From positions 1 through 12,729 of the forward strand of contig CABPCX010000018.1 in assembly GCA_902406135.1 (NCBI GenBank): a stretch of 12,729 nucleotides of DNA. The letters run 5' to 3'. Source of the stretch: an uncultured Eubacteriales bacterium. Its GTDB lineage: Bacteria > Bacillota > Clostridia > Lachnospirales > Anaerotignaceae. Both the position numbers and the translations under genes were made by a program. Below the pieces are notes generated by a model, which was given only the letters and a program-made list of their open reading frames with translations, had not been told where the DNA came from and made no database searches. Of this stretch, positions 1-7,582 are shown one piece after another (positions within the stretch are counted from its first letter, which is position 1; each line of letters opens with the position of its first letter).

Positions 1-322
1 TTCTTACGGTCCTGTACATAAGAGGCATAGTAACTATAACCACGGCAAACACCGACGCATACCAAGTCATTGTCAGTTTCTGTCCCCAGACAGAATAAAC
101 AAAGCTTCCAAGGGGTCCGTATATACCTATAAATTTAAGCAGAAAAAATCCTATTACCGTCGGCGGCATAACAAGAGGCAGTGTAAGGATACAGTCCAGT
201 ATCCCCTTTATTACCCTGGGCATTTTAGCTACATAATAGGCAAAAAATACGCCAAGGACAAAGGTCAGCGCCGTTGCTATGACCGCAATCCTTATGGAAT
301 TATAAAGGGGAAACCAGTCCAT
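1..322 (-). CDS. modB: Molybdate ABC transporter permease ModB, 5' part (cut by window edge)
   Basis: This is the membrane subunit of a molybdate importer, expected to move the oxyanion delivered by ModA through the cell membrane using an ATPase (ModC) that would lie outside the window. The visible 107 residues begin MDWFPLYNSIRIAV and include a first hydrophobic segment (about residues 8-32), then the ModB-typical LPLVMPPTVIGFFLLKFIG stretch followed by GPLG, and a second long hydrophobic segment. The ATG at 320-322 is preceded by an AGAGGTG ribosome binding site. It starts 19 bases after the modA stop, so it belongs to the same transcript. The gene runs off the left edge, so the EAA loop that contacts the ATPase is not visible. 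Tungstate instead of molybdate cannot be excluded, but the cofactor genes upstream favour molybdate. Confidence 0.9.
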   Translation of the reverse strand, partial: MDWFPLYNSIRIAVIATALTFVLGVFFAYYVAKMPRVIKGILDCILTLPLVMPPTVIGFFLLKFIGIYGPLGSFVYSVWGQKLTMTWYASVFAVVIVTMPLMYRTVR

Positions 323-341
323 AAAAGCACCTCTTATCTGC

Positions 342-1202
342 TTATCTTTCTGGAATTACAAATCCAGCATTTTCAAATACTTCAGTACATTCATCGGATT
401 TAAGATATTCTAAGAATGCATTGGCTTCGTCCGCGTTTTTAGATGTTTTCAAAACAGCGGCAGGGTATGTTATAGGCTGGTGGCTTCCTTCGGGAGCTGA
501 TGCCACTACTTCCACACCGTCAGTTGTTGCCGCATCTGTACTGTATACTACTCCGCAGTCGGCAGCTGCCTCTTCAACCTGCGCAAGTACTTCCTTTACG
601 TTTGAGCCGAATGTTATCTTGCTGTTATTATTGAGCTCGTCCCATATTCCCATATATGTAAATATTTCTTCAGAATACTGGCCTACGGGCACATCCGAGT
701 TGCCAAGGGCTATAAGGCTGACCTTATCTGTAGCCACGTCGTCAAAACTTGTTATTCCCGCCGGATTTCCCGCAGGTGTTATAAGTACAACGCTGTTTGA
801 TACAATATCAAATCTTGTATCCGCATCCACAAAATCAAAGCCTTCTGTATTTTCCTCTCCGCCGTTTACTGCATCAAGCTGATTCATCTGCTTCTGAGCC
901 GCTGATATGAATATATCACAGTCTGCGCCTTCCTGTATCTGGGTCTTTAATGTTCCCGAGGAGTCAAAGTTATAAACTATTTCCACGTCCGGATTGACCT
1001 CTTTATACATTTCAGCGATTTCATTCATAGTCTCTGTCATTGACGCAGCTGCAAAAACTATTATTTCGTTTTTCTCCCCATCAGCCTGAGTGCTTTCCGT
1101 ACTCTCCGTATTTTCGGTATTTTCTGTGTTTGAGCCGGAAGAGCATCCTGCCACACCCACAGCTAAAACAGCCGCTGCCAGCATACATATAAATTTTTTC
1201 AT
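342..1202 (-). CDS. modA: Molybdate-binding lipoprotein ModA
   Basis: This is the extracellular substrate-binding protein of the molybdate importer, anchored to the membrane by lipid. The N-terminus is a lipoprotein signal peptide: MKK, a hydrophobic core, then the lipobox VAGC with the lipidated cysteine at residue 20. A low-complexity linker rich in Asn, Thr, Ser and Glu (residues 21-42) follows. The mature domain opens with IIVFAAASMTETMNEIAEMY and continues with FDSSGTLKTQIQEGADCDIFISA, both typical of ModA. The length of 286 residues is slightly above the usual 250-260, largely because of the linker. The ATG has a strong AGGAGG site upstream. It lies 21 bases after the MoeA-like gene and 19 bases before modB, in one operon. 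A related tungstate or other oxyanion binder is the main alternative. Confidence 0.93.
   Translation of the reverse strand: MKKFICMLAAAVLAVGVAGCSSGSNTENTENTESTESTQADGEKNEIIVFAAASMTETMNEIAEMYKEVNPDVEIVYNFDSSGTLKTQIQEGADCDIFISAAQKQMNQLDAVNGGEENTEGFDFVDADTRFDIVSNSVVLITPAGNPAGITSFDDVATDKVSLIALGNSDVPVGQYSEEIFTYMGIWDELNNNSKITFGSNVKEVLAQVEEAAADCGVVYSTDAATTDGVEVVASAPEGSHQPITYPAAVLKTSKNADEANAFLEYLKSDECTEVFENAGFVIPER
1086..1130 (-). repeat. Degenerate 9-base tandem repeat in the modA linker
   Basis: Five consecutive 9-base units, read on the minus strand, encode NTE, NTE, NTE, STE and STQ (ModA residues 25-39). The units differ at only a few positions. This looks like a slippage-prone spacer between the lipid anchor and the binding domain, so its length probably varies between strains (inference). 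Confidence 0.75.
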
Positions 1203-1223
1203 AAATATCCTCCTCTGCTATAT

Positions 1224-2246
1224 TTATTTTCCAAAGGGACATACGGGATATCTGCATTCGGCACATCCGAGACAGAGTCCTCCGTTTCCCAGTTTTACGA
1301 TATCTTTTTTGCTGACCTTTATTCCAGCCGCAGCCTTGGGAAGGATAAGGTCAAATACGGTGGCACCGGCATACATTACGCATCCGGGAAGTCCCATTAC
1401 CGGAGTGCCGTCATCATAATATCCCAGTAAAAACATTGCTCCTGGAAGGACAGGGGCTCCGTATGTTATTATCTGGGCTCCGCTTTCCTTTATGGCTCCG
1501 GGAGTATTGTCGTCAGGGTCAACACTCATACCACCTGTGCACAGTATCATATCGGGTTTATATGACCTTGCCTCCTCAATGGCCTTTCTTATGTTTTCTA
1601 TACCGTCGTCAACTACCATATGCCATTTCATTTCTATGCCATAGTTTTTGAGTTTTTCCTCTATTACCGGAGTAAAGGTATCTTTGATTATTCCCTTAAA
1701 AACTTCGCTTCCCGTAGTTATGACAGCCGCTGTCTTAAGCTTATAGGGTGTAAGTTTAAGTATGGGTTTTCCGTCAAAAATTTTCTCAGCCGTTAAAAGT
1801 TTTTCCTCTTTGACTATAAGGGGTATAACTCTCATTCCCGCCAGTTTATCACCTTTTTTTACGGCCGTTGAACCATGTCTTGTGGCTATCATTATTTCAT
1901 CGATGGAATTAATTTCGTCAAGCCTGTCCACGTCCACTTCAAAATATCCGTCACATTCCGCAAAGGCTTCTATCTTACCCTCTTTTATAGTTTCGGACGG
2001 TCTGATATTTTCATTTTCGCATACGGCATAAAGTCTTTTTGCCGCATCGTTTTCATGGAGCATTCCTTCTTCCATTTCCCATACATAAAGGTGTTCCTTG
2101 CCCATGGAAAGAAGCATTGGTATATCCTCTTGGGTTATTACGTGTCCCTTTGTGAACTGCGCTCCCTTAAATTCTCCTTTAACTATTCTTGTAAGGTCGT
2201 GGCACAGAACATGTCCCACTGCATTTTTTGTCTCTATCAGTTTCAT
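1224..2246 (-). CDS. MoeA-like molybdopterin-binding protein with four-cysteine C-terminal tail
   Basis: The protein has 340 residues. Residues about 1-60 resemble the N-terminal part of MoeA-like proteins. Residues about 170-305 form a MoCF/MogA-like molybdopterin-binding domain: AAVITTGSEV (173-182), the loop TGGMSVDPDDNTPGAI (237-252), and GLPGCVMYAGATVFDLILP (285-303). In MoeA/MogA proteins this fold binds adenylylated molybdopterin and helps insert molybdate. The usual C-terminal beta-barrel domain of MoeA is absent. In its place is a short tail with cysteines at 325, 328, 331 and 336, ending CPFGK. I recall such tails in clostridial homologues, but no function for them is known to me. 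Its ATG overlaps the stop of the MOSC gene (ATGA), so translation is probably coupled. It could act in cofactor insertion or as a molybdopterin sensor; the exact role is unproven. Confidence 0.82.
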   Translation of the reverse strand: MKLIETKNAVGHVLCHDLTRIVKGEFKGAQFTKGHVITQEDIPMLLSMGKEHLYVWEMEEGMLHENDAAKRLYAVCENENIRPSETIKEGKIEAFAECDGYFEVDVDRLDEINSIDEIMIATRHGSTAVKKGDKLAGMRVIPLIVKEEKLLTAEKIFDGKPILKLTPYKLKTAAVITTGSEVFKGIIKDTFTPVIEEKLKNYGIEMKWHMVVDDGIENIRKAIEEARSYKPDMILCTGGMSVDPDDNTPGAIKESGAQIITYGAPVLPGAMFLLGYYDDGTPVMGLPGCVMYAGATVFDLILPKAAAGIKVSKKDIVKLGNGGLCLGCAECRYPVCPFGK

Positions 2247-2683
2247 TCTGCTGCCTCCAGTATCGTTATTTTATCTCCCTTTTTAACAGTACCGCCTGTC
2301 TTAACTACAGCGAATATTCCTTCCGTAGGCATAACGCATTTTCCCGTTATTCTCTTTACTTCGCAGTCATTATGGCACTCCTTGCCTATCTGCGTTACCG
2401 TAAGCACCGTATCTCCTATGGCAATATCCGTACCGACAGGCAGATTTTTTAAGTCTATTCCTATGGTATTTATGTTTTCCGCAAAGGCACCGTTTTCAAA
2501 TTCAATTCCCATACCTCTCATCTGGTCTATGCTTTCCTCCGCAAGCAGGCTTACCTGTCTGTGCCAGTCACCTGCGTGGGCATCGCCCATAATTCCATGG
2601 CCCACAACAAGCTCTATGCTTTCCACCTCATGCTTTACGGTTCCTCTTTTTTCACTTATGTTTACAGAAACTACTTCTGCCAT
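2243..2683 (-). CDS. MOSC domain protein
   Basis: This is a stand-alone MOSC domain of 146 residues. The family occurs at the C-terminus of Moco sulfurases and as small bacterial proteins; it is thought to bind the molybdenum cofactor or to carry sulfur. Seen here are the [18 protein letters not shown] block (residues 30-47), the FAEN block near residue 67, IGKECHNDC with Cys103 and Cys107, and [12 protein letters not shown] with Cys116. The cysteine in the KEC part is the one usually proposed to carry sulfur in this family. The gene overlaps the 3' end of moaC by 13 bases and its own stop overlaps the start of the MoeA-like gene by 4 bases. This packing implies tight co-expression in a cofactor pathway. 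The specific reaction of small MOSC proteins is not settled. Confidence 0.88.
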   Translation of the reverse strand: MAEVVSVNISEKRGTVKHEVESIELVVGHGIMGDAHAGDWHRQVSLLAEESIDQMRGMGIEFENGAFAENINTIGIDLKNLPVGTDIAIGDTVLTVTQIGKECHNDCEVKRITGKCVMPTEGIFAVVKTGGTVKKGDKITILEAAE

Positions 2684-3144
2684 TTATAATCACCGCTCTT
2701 TCCGCCGCTCTTTTCCAAAAGTTTTATTTCTCCAATGACCATATCTTTCTGCAGGGCCTTGCACATATCGTATATGGTAAGGGCCGCAGCCGATACCGCC
2801 GTCAGTGCCTCCATTTCAACGCCTGTTTCTCCCTTGCATTTGACTGTACTGTATATCTCAATATTGTCTTTATTAATATCAAAATTTATGTCTATGCCCG
2901 TTGTCATAACAGGGTGACACATGGGGATTATTTCGGATGTGCGTTTCGCCGCCATTATGCCTCCCACCTGGGCTACCGAAAGAACATCGCCTTTCTTTAT
3001 TCCGCCGCTTTTTATCATATTGACAGTGTCCTCTGACATATATACCCTGCCATAGGCCTTTGCCGTCCTCATAGTTATGTCTTTTTCAGAAACATCGACC
3101 ATTCTGGCCCTGCCCTGACTGTTTATATGGGTAAAATCGTCCAA
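2671..3144 (-). CDS. moaC: Cyclic pyranopterin monophosphate synthase MoaC
   Basis: MoaC converts 3',8-cyclo-7,8-dihydroguanosine triphosphate (the MoaA product) to cyclic pyranopterin monophosphate, in the first stage of molybdenum cofactor synthesis. The protein has the usual length of 157 residues. Visible family motifs are MVDVS (15-19), [14 protein letters not shown] (65-78), [10 protein letters not shown] (108-117), DMCKA (126-130) and the C-terminal KSGGKSG (145-151). The start chosen is a TTG at 3142-3144, which has GGAGG nine bases upstream; no in-frame ATG fits better. It is the first gene of the molybdenum operon and has its own promoter. Its partner moaA is not in the window and must lie elsewhere. 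Confidence 0.96.
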   Translation of the reverse strand: MDDFTHINSQGRARMVDVSEKDITMRTAKAYGRVYMSEDTVNMIKSGGIKKGDVLSVAQVGGIMAAKRTSEIIPMCHPVMTTGIDINFDINKDNIEIYSTVKCKGETGVEMEALTAVSAAALTIYDMCKALQKDMVIGEIKLLEKSGGKSGDYKWQK

Positions 3145-3153
3145 TCCTAAACA

Positions 3154-3158
3154 CCTCC
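3154..3158 (-). promoter_or_regulatory. Ribosome binding site of moaC (supports a TTG start)
   Basis: GGAGG on the minus strand lies nine bases before the TTG at 3142-3144 and supports that non-ATG start. The nearest upstream ATG (3161-3163) is out of frame. Confidence 0.7.
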
Positions 3159-3172
3159 GTCATATTTTTATC

Positions 3173-3201
3173 ATTTTACCATTATTCTTAAAAAAATACA
3201 A
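3173..3201 (-). promoter_or_regulatory. Predicted sigma-A promoter of the molybdenum operon
   Basis: On the minus strand there is a -35 box TTGTAT (3196-3201), a 17-base spacer and a -10 box TAAAAT (3173-3178), with TGG just before the -10 (extended -10). Transcription would start near 3166, leaving a leader of only about 20 bases before moaC. That is too short for a Moco riboswitch. The promoter lies just downstream of the pyr terminator, so this operon is probably independent of the pyr operon. Confidence 0.65.
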
Positions 3202-3215
3202 CGCTTTGCAAAATA

Positions 3216-3241
3216 AAAAGCGGATCATAGGATCCGCTTTT
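3216..3241 (-). terminator. Rho-independent terminator of the pyr operon
   Basis: A perfect 11-base-pair hairpin (AAAAGCGGATC, loop of 4, GATCCGCTTTT) begins just after the pyrI stop codon. On the minus strand the stem ends in TTTT and continues TATTTTG, giving the U-rich tract of an intrinsic terminator. Confidence 0.88.
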
Positions 3242-3247
3242 AAAGTC

Positions 3248-3667
3248 TTACTTTTTAGCTTTGCTTTCGCAGTAGATGCATCTGTAAACGCCCTTTTCTC
3301 TGTCAGTAAGCTTGAAAATATGAGGAAGCTCCTGTTCAACAGATGTTATGCATCTGGGGTTTTTGCATTTGATAACGCCCTCTACTCTTTCGGGAAGGCT
3401 GAGGTTTTTCTTCTCTATTGTCTTGCCGTCACGGATAATATTTACTGTGATGCCGGGATCAACATATCCAAGAACATCAAAGTCAAGGTCAATAATGCTG
3501 TCTATCTTGATAATGTCCTTTTTGCCCATCTTCTGGCTAACGCCGTTTTTGATTATGGCTACTGAGCAGTCCAGCTTTTCAAGGCCGAGAACCTCATAAA
3601 GGTACATACCTTTTCCGGGTTTTATATGGTCAATAACGATTCCGTTTTTAATAGAGTCAATTGTCAT
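3248..3667 (-). CDS. pyrI: Aspartate carbamoyltransferase regulatory subunit PyrI
   Basis: PyrI binds nucleotides (CTP/UTP as inhibitors, ATP as activator in the well-studied enzymes) and a structural zinc, and joins catalytic PyrB trimers into an allosteric holoenzyme. The 139 residues comprise an N-terminal allosteric domain ([13 protein letters not shown], 8-20) and a C-terminal zinc domain with cysteines at 101, 106, 130 and 133 in the C-x4-C, C-x2-C pattern. All four zinc ligands are present, so contact with PyrB is expected to be intact. Its start overlaps the pyrB stop by 4 bases, giving coupled translation and near-equal subunit supply. It is the last gene before the terminator. PyrI is slightly shorter than the E. 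coli protein of about 153 residues. Confidence 0.96.
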   Translation of the reverse strand: MTIDSIKNGIVIDHIKPGKGMYLYEVLGLEKLDCSVAIIKNGVSQKMGKKDIIKIDSIIDLDFDVLGYVDPGITVNIIRDGKTIEKKNLSLPERVEGVIKCKNPRCITSVEQELPHIFKLTDREKGVYRCIYCESKAKK

Positions 3668-4587
3668 CTCTGTACCTCCATTCCGAGCATCTTGAGGATA
3701 AGCGCCATTCTTATAAATCTTCCGTTCTTAGCCTGTCTGAAATAGCATGCTCTTTCGTCATCATCAACAGCAACGGATATTTCATTTACTCTGGGCAGAG
3801 GATGAAGTATTCTCATTGATTTCTTAGCGTTGACAAGCTTTTCAGGTGTAAGTATATAGCTGTCTTTGAGTCTTATATAGTCCTGTTCGTTGAAGAATCT
3901 TTCTCTCTGAACTCTTGTCATATAAAGAATGTCAAGTTCGGGCATAGCTGCCTCAAGGTCAGGATTTTCTTCATAGGCAATGCCGTTCTTTTCGATAACG
4001 TCAACCTTTATATAATCAGGAAGTCTGAGTTCATCGGGTGAGATGAGCACAAACTTAACGTTTTCATATCTTGACATAGCCGCAATGAGCGAATGTACTG
4101 TTCTTCCGAATTTAAGGTCTCCGCAAAGTCCTATTGTAAGGTTTGAGAGTCTTCCCATTTCTCTATGGATAGTAAGGAGGTCAGTAAGTGTCTGTGTAGG
4201 ATGGTTGTGTCCTCCGTCACCGGCATTGATGATGGGAACATCTGCCTTCATTGACGCTACAAGGGGAGCTCCTTCTTTAGGGTGGCGCATAGCTATTATG
4301 TCAGCATAGCAGCTTACTACCTTAACTGTATCGGCAACGCTCTCGCCCTTTGAAGCTGATGAGCTTGATGCCTCGGAGAATCCAAGAACGCTTCCGCCAA
4401 GGCTGAGCATTGCTGACTCAAAAGAAAGTCTTGTTCTTGTTGAGGGCTCAAAGAAAAGTGTAGCAAGCTTCTTTCCGTGGCATACGTCCATATATTTGTC
4501 GCTGTCTGCGATTATGTCATCGGCTGTAGCGATGAGCTCATCGATTTCTTCAGTTGATAAATCCAGAATATCTATAAGACTTCTCAT
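3664..4587 (-). CDS. pyrB: Aspartate carbamoyltransferase catalytic subunit PyrB
   Basis: PyrB joins carbamoyl phosphate and L-aspartate to make N-carbamoyl-L-aspartate, the committed step of pyrimidine synthesis. The protein has 307 residues, the normal size for a PyrB that pairs with PyrI. The carbamoyl phosphate loop [15 protein letters not shown] (45-59) is intact. The 80s loop is [10 protein letters not shown] (74-83), with the lysine reaching the neighbouring active site. [12 protein letters not shown] (127-138) and the aspartate-binding HPLPRVNEI (262-270) are also present. The gene overlaps pyrE upstream and pyrI downstream by 4 bases each (ATGA). Nothing looks damaged. Confidence 0.97.
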   Translation of the reverse strand: MRSLIDILDLSTEEIDELIATADDIIADSDKYMDVCHGKKLATLFFEPSTRTRLSFESAMLSLGGSVLGFSEASSSSASKGESVADTVKVVSCYADIIAMRHPKEGAPLVASMKADVPIINAGDGGHNHPTQTLTDLLTIHREMGRLSNLTIGLCGDLKFGRTVHSLIAAMSRYENVKFVLISPDELRLPDYIKVDVIEKNGIAYEENPDLEAAMPELDILYMTRVQRERFFNEQDYIRLKDSYILTPEKLVNAKKSMRILHPLPRVNEISVAVDDDERACYFRQAKNGRFIRMALILKMLGMEVQR

Positions 4588-5231
4588 TTTGTACCTCCGA
4601 TCCAGCTCTCATCATCAGGGTTGTTTCTGAATGCCATAAGTCTTGATACATCCTCTTTAGCAATGTATCCTTCTTCAGCTGCAACTTCGGCAATAACATC
4701 AAAGTTTGTAAGGCTTACATTTTTAACATTTGCTGCGGCAAGCTTCTTGAGTCCCTTCTCCATTCCGTATGTAAAGATACTTGCGATACCAAGTACTTCA
4801 GCGCCGGCCTCTCTAAGAGCCTCAACAACTTCTACTGCGCTTCCGCCTGTTGAAATAAGGTCCTCGATAACAACTACCTTCTGGCCCTTTTCAAGTTTTC
4901 CTTCGATTCTGTTGTTTCTGCCGTGGTCCTTTGCACCTGAACGTACATAACCCATGGGCATATTGAGGATATGTCCTGTGATAGCAGCGTGGGCAATACC
5001 TGCTGTACTTGTTCCCATAAGAACTTCACACTCGGGATATTCTTTCTTTACTACCTCAGCAAGGGCGTTTTCAACATCGTCTCTTACTTTGGGAGCTGTA
5101 AGTGTAAGTCTGTTATCGCAGTATATGGGGCTTTTAATTCCGCTGGCCCATGTGAAGGGCTCCTCGGGTCTTAAAAATACTGCTCCTATAGAAAGCAGAT
5201 CCTTAGCAATAAGTTTCTGAACGTTTTCCAT
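4584..5231 (-). CDS. pyrE: Orotate phosphoribosyltransferase PyrE
   Basis: PyrE transfers the phosphoribosyl group of PRPP to orotate, forming OMP. The 215 residues carry the type I phosphoribosyltransferase signature [13 protein letters not shown] (120-132), which binds PRPP through the ED pair and the following glycine-rich loop. The flexible catalytic loop [11 protein letters not shown] (97-107) and the N-terminal [16 protein letters not shown] (26-41), which contacts orotate, are present. It sits 12 bases after pyrF, which performs the next reaction, and overlaps pyrB by 4 bases. The length matches bacterial PyrE of the Bacillus/Clostridium type. Confidence 0.96.
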   Translation of the reverse strand: MENVQKLIAKDLLSIGAVFLRPEEPFTWASGIKSPIYCDNRLTLTAPKVRDDVENALAEVVKKEYPECEVLMGTSTAGIAHAAITGHILNMPMGYVRSGAKDHGRNNRIEGKLEKGQKVVVIEDLISTGGSAVEVVEALREAGAEVLGIASIFTYGMEKGLKKLAAANVKNVSLTNFDVIAEVAAEEGYIAKEDVSRLMAFRNNPDDESWIGGTK

Positions 5232-5243
5232 TATTATCTCTCC

Positions 5244-5942
5244 TTATCCTATAAATTCCTGAACGCATCTTTCATAAGCGGCTACGGGGTCCTCAGCCTG
5301 AGTTATGGGTCTTCCTACTACTATGTAGTCTGAACCGATTTCTTTTGCTCTGGCAGGTGTTGTTATTCTTACCTGGTCCCCTGCGTCACCGTCTGCAAAA
5401 CGTATTCCGGGTGTTACCGTAACAAAATCTTTTCCGCATACTCCGTGAACCTTTTCAGCTTCAAGGGGTGAGCATACGACGCCGTTAAGTCCGGCTTTTG
5501 CGGCATTTTCCGCATAATGCATAACTGTCTCTTCAAGACTTCTGTTTATATAAAGTTCATTCTGCATTCTTTCTTCATCCGTTGATGTGAGCTGTGTAAC
5601 GGCGATGAGCATGGGTCTTGTGCCGTCTTCTCTTGTGAGGCCTTTGATTGCAGCTTCCATCATTGCAATTGTTCCTGCGGCATGTACGTTTACCATATCC
5701 ACATCAAGGTTTGAAAGCACCTTCATAGCTTTCATTACTGTATTGGGAATATCGTGAAGTTTAAGGTCAAGGAATATTTTGTGGCCTCTGTTCTTTATTT
5801 CTCTTACAATCTGAGGGCCTTCTGCATAAAAAAGCTCCATTCCGATTTTAACAAATGGTTTCTTTCCTGTAAATTTGTCAAGGAAAGCGAATGTTTCCTC
5901 AGCGCTGTTAAAGTCACAGGCAATTATTACGTCTTTTCCCAT
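5244..5942 (-). CDS. pyrF: Orotidine 5'-phosphate decarboxylase PyrF
   Basis: PyrF removes CO2 from OMP to give UMP, the last step of the pathway. The 232 residues show the catalytic Asp-Lys-x-x-Asp motif in [13 protein letters not shown] (57-69), with Asp59, Lys61 and Asp64. Lys32 in VKIG completes the charged network. The C-terminal phosphate-binding [16 protein letters not shown] is intact. The size fits the short, single-domain bacterial group I form. The start ATG shares one base with the pyrD stop (TAATG), and pyrE follows after 12 bases. Confidence 0.96.
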   Translation of the reverse strand: MGKDVIIACDFNSAEETFAFLDKFTGKKPFVKIGMELFYAEGPQIVREIKNRGHKIFLDLKLHDIPNTVMKAMKVLSNLDVDMVNVHAAGTIAMMEAAIKGLTREDGTRPMLIAVTQLTSTDEERMQNELYINRSLEETVMHYAENAAKAGLNGVVCSPLEAEKVHGVCGKDFVTVTPGIRFADGDAGDQVRITTPARAKEIGSDYIVVGRPITQAEDPVAAYERCVQEFIG

Positions 5943-6853
5943 TAGTGCGCACCTCCGATAATACTCATTAAATCATTTATTTTATATTTTTCCATGGTCT
6001 GTGGAAGACTTTCGATTATGTTTTTGCAGGCAAAGGGCTCAACAAGATTTGCAGCTCCTACCTGTACCGCTGTAGCTCCAGCAAGCATCATTTCGATAAC
6101 ATCGTCTGCACTTGATACTCCGCCCATTCCGATGATGGGTATTTTTACTGCCTCATACACCTGGTAAACCATTCTGAGGGCCACAGGGAATATGGCTTCT
6201 CCCGAAAATCCTCCCATTTTGTTGGCAACAACGGGCTTTTTGGTTCTGAGGTCTATTCTCATTCCCAGGAGAGTATTTATCATACTTATACCGTCTGCTC
6301 CGGCATCCTCACAGGCTTTGGCTATCTCGACGATATCCGTCACATTGGGGCTGAGCTTAATATATACGGGCTTTGTTGTAACCTTCTTTACAGCCTTTGT
6401 AACCTCAGCCGCAGCGGCAGCCGATGTTCCGAAGGCCATACCTCCGTTATGAACATTGGGGCAGCTTACGTTTACTTCGATTATGCCAACCTGTTCTTCC
6501 TTATCTATTCTTTCGCAGCAGTAAGCGTATTCGTCAACGGAAAATCCGCTTATGTTTGCCACTACCTTTTTATTAAAGCATTTTTTGAGCTTGGGAAGTT
6601 CCTCGGAAATAACCTTATCAATTCCGGGATTCTGAAGTCCGACGGAGTTAATCATTCCTCTGGGACATTCAGCAATTCTTGGTGTGGGATTTCCGAATCT
6701 TGGCTCCTTTGTTGTGCCCTTGAAGGAAAAACTTCCAAGCATATTTATATCGTAAAGTTCTGCAAATTCATATCCGTATCCGAATGTTCCGCTGGCGGGG
6801 ATAACAGGATTGTCAAGCTCCAGTCCGCTTAATATGACCTTTGTATTTACCAT
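5942..6853 (-). CDS. pyrD: Dihydroorotate dehydrogenase B, catalytic subunit PyrD
   Basis: This is the FMN subunit of the class 1B dihydroorotate dehydrogenase, which oxidises dihydroorotate to orotate and passes electrons through PyrK to NAD+. The 303 residues contain the N-terminal [12 protein letters not shown] (19-30) and the active-site loop [12 protein letters not shown] (127-138), with Cys131 as the catalytic base that marks class 1 enzymes. The C-terminal FMN phosphate-binding region [19 protein letters not shown] is present. No N-terminal membrane helix is seen, so it is soluble and not the quinone-linked class 2 type. The adjacent pyrK, overlapping by 7 bases, confirms the class 1B assignment. 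Confidence 0.96.
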   Translation of the reverse strand: MVNTKVILSGLELDNPVIPASGTFGYGYEFAELYDINMLGSFSFKGTTKEPRFGNPTPRIAECPRGMINSVGLQNPGIDKVISEELPKLKKCFNKKVVANISGFSVDEYAYCCERIDKEEQVGIIEVNVSCPNVHNGGMAFGTSAAAAAEVTKAVKKVTTKPVYIKLSPNVTDIVEIAKACEDAGADGISMINTLLGMRIDLRTKKPVVANKMGGFSGEAIFPVALRMVYQVYEAVKIPIIGMGGVSSADDVIEMMLAGATAVQVGAANLVEPFACKNIIESLPQTMEKYKINDLMSIIGGAH

Positions 6854-7578
6854 ATTATCTCCTCCTTTTCAAGTACGGGTCCGTCTTTGCATATTCTCTT
6901 GTTGCCGTATTTTGTCTCACAGCTGCATCCCATACAAGCTCCGAAACCGCAGCCCATTCTTTCCTCAAAACTGAACTGTCCGCTGGTCTTTACCGCATTA
7001 TATACTGCCTTGAGCATGGGTTCGGGTCCGCAGGTATATACGTATGTGTAGTCAATATCCTTTATGGCGTCAGTAACGAATCCCTTTACTCCTACACTGC
7101 CGTCAGCTGTGGCAATTATTACTTCAGCTCCGAGCTTTTCAAATTCATCTTTACAGAATATTTCGTCTGCCTTATTAAATCCCATAACTACGACGGGTTT
7201 CTTTCCTTCAGCAATAAGTCTTCTGCAGAGGTTATACATGGGAGGCACTCCTGCTCCTCCTCCGATAAGAAGAGGTCTATCTCCGCTCTTTGTTAAATCA
7301 TATCCGTTGCCAAGGCCTGTAAGTATATCAAGCTCTGCACCCTTCTCAAGGCCTGCCATATACTCGGTTCCCTTTCCGACAGTCTTGTAGATAAGTCCAA
7401 GCTTGCCCTCATTACAGTCATATACTGAAATGGGTCTTCTAAGGAAAAATCCGTCCAGCTTGATGTTAACAAACTGGCCTGCTTTTGTTATATCCGATGT
7501 ATCTCCCTTAAGCGTCATTCTGTATGTGTTAAGGGCAATTTTTTCGTTTGCCTCTACTGTAAAAACACTTTGTTTCAT
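6847..7578 (-). CDS. pyrK: Dihydroorotate dehydrogenase B, electron transfer subunit PyrK
   Basis: PyrK carries FAD and a [2Fe-2S] cluster and links the FMN of PyrD to NAD+. The 243 residues follow the ferredoxin-reductase layout: FAD-binding LRRPISVYD (46-54), the nucleotide-binding LIGGGAGVPPMYNL (104-117), the TCGPEPML stretch (182-189), and a C-terminal cluster site with Cys210, Cys215, Cys218 and Cys230 as the likely iron ligands. Cys220 is an additional nearby cysteine. The gene starts 4 bases after pyrC ends and overlaps the pyrD start by 7 bases. Everything needed for a working PyrDK complex appears intact. Confidence 0.95.
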   Translation of the reverse strand: MKQSVFTVEANEKIALNTYRMTLKGDTSDITKAGQFVNIKLDGFFLRRPISVYDCNEGKLGLIYKTVGKGTEYMAGLEKGAELDILTGLGNGYDLTKSGDRPLLIGGGAGVPPMYNLCRRLIAEGKKPVVVMGFNKADEIFCKDEFEKLGAEVIIATADGSVGVKGFVTDAIKDIDYTYVYTCGPEPMLKAVYNAVKTSGQFSFEERMGCGFGACMGCSCETKYGNKRICKDGPVLEKEEIIW

Positions 7579-7582
7579 AATC

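Noticed and set aside
421..882. Plus-strand open frame of 153 codons antisense to modA
   Set aside because: It is opposite a clear ModA coding region, and its Ser/Ala/Thr-rich product shows no domain.
1875..2738. Plus-strand open frame of 287 codons antisense to the MOSC and MoeA-like genes
   Set aside because: It lies fully opposite well-recognised genes, crosses their boundaries, and its translation is a Phe/Ser/His-rich mix with no domain. Codon bias of the true genes explains the lack of stops.
3145..3215. Possible Moco riboswitch upstream of moaC
   Set aside because: Only about 20 bases lie between the predicted transcription start and the start codon, too short for the aptamer, and the pyr terminator sits just upstream.
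6449..7296. Pair of long plus-strand frames antisense to pyrD and pyrK
   Set aside because: Both genes on the other strand have complete catalytic motifs; the antisense frames lack good ribosome binding sites and recognisable domains.
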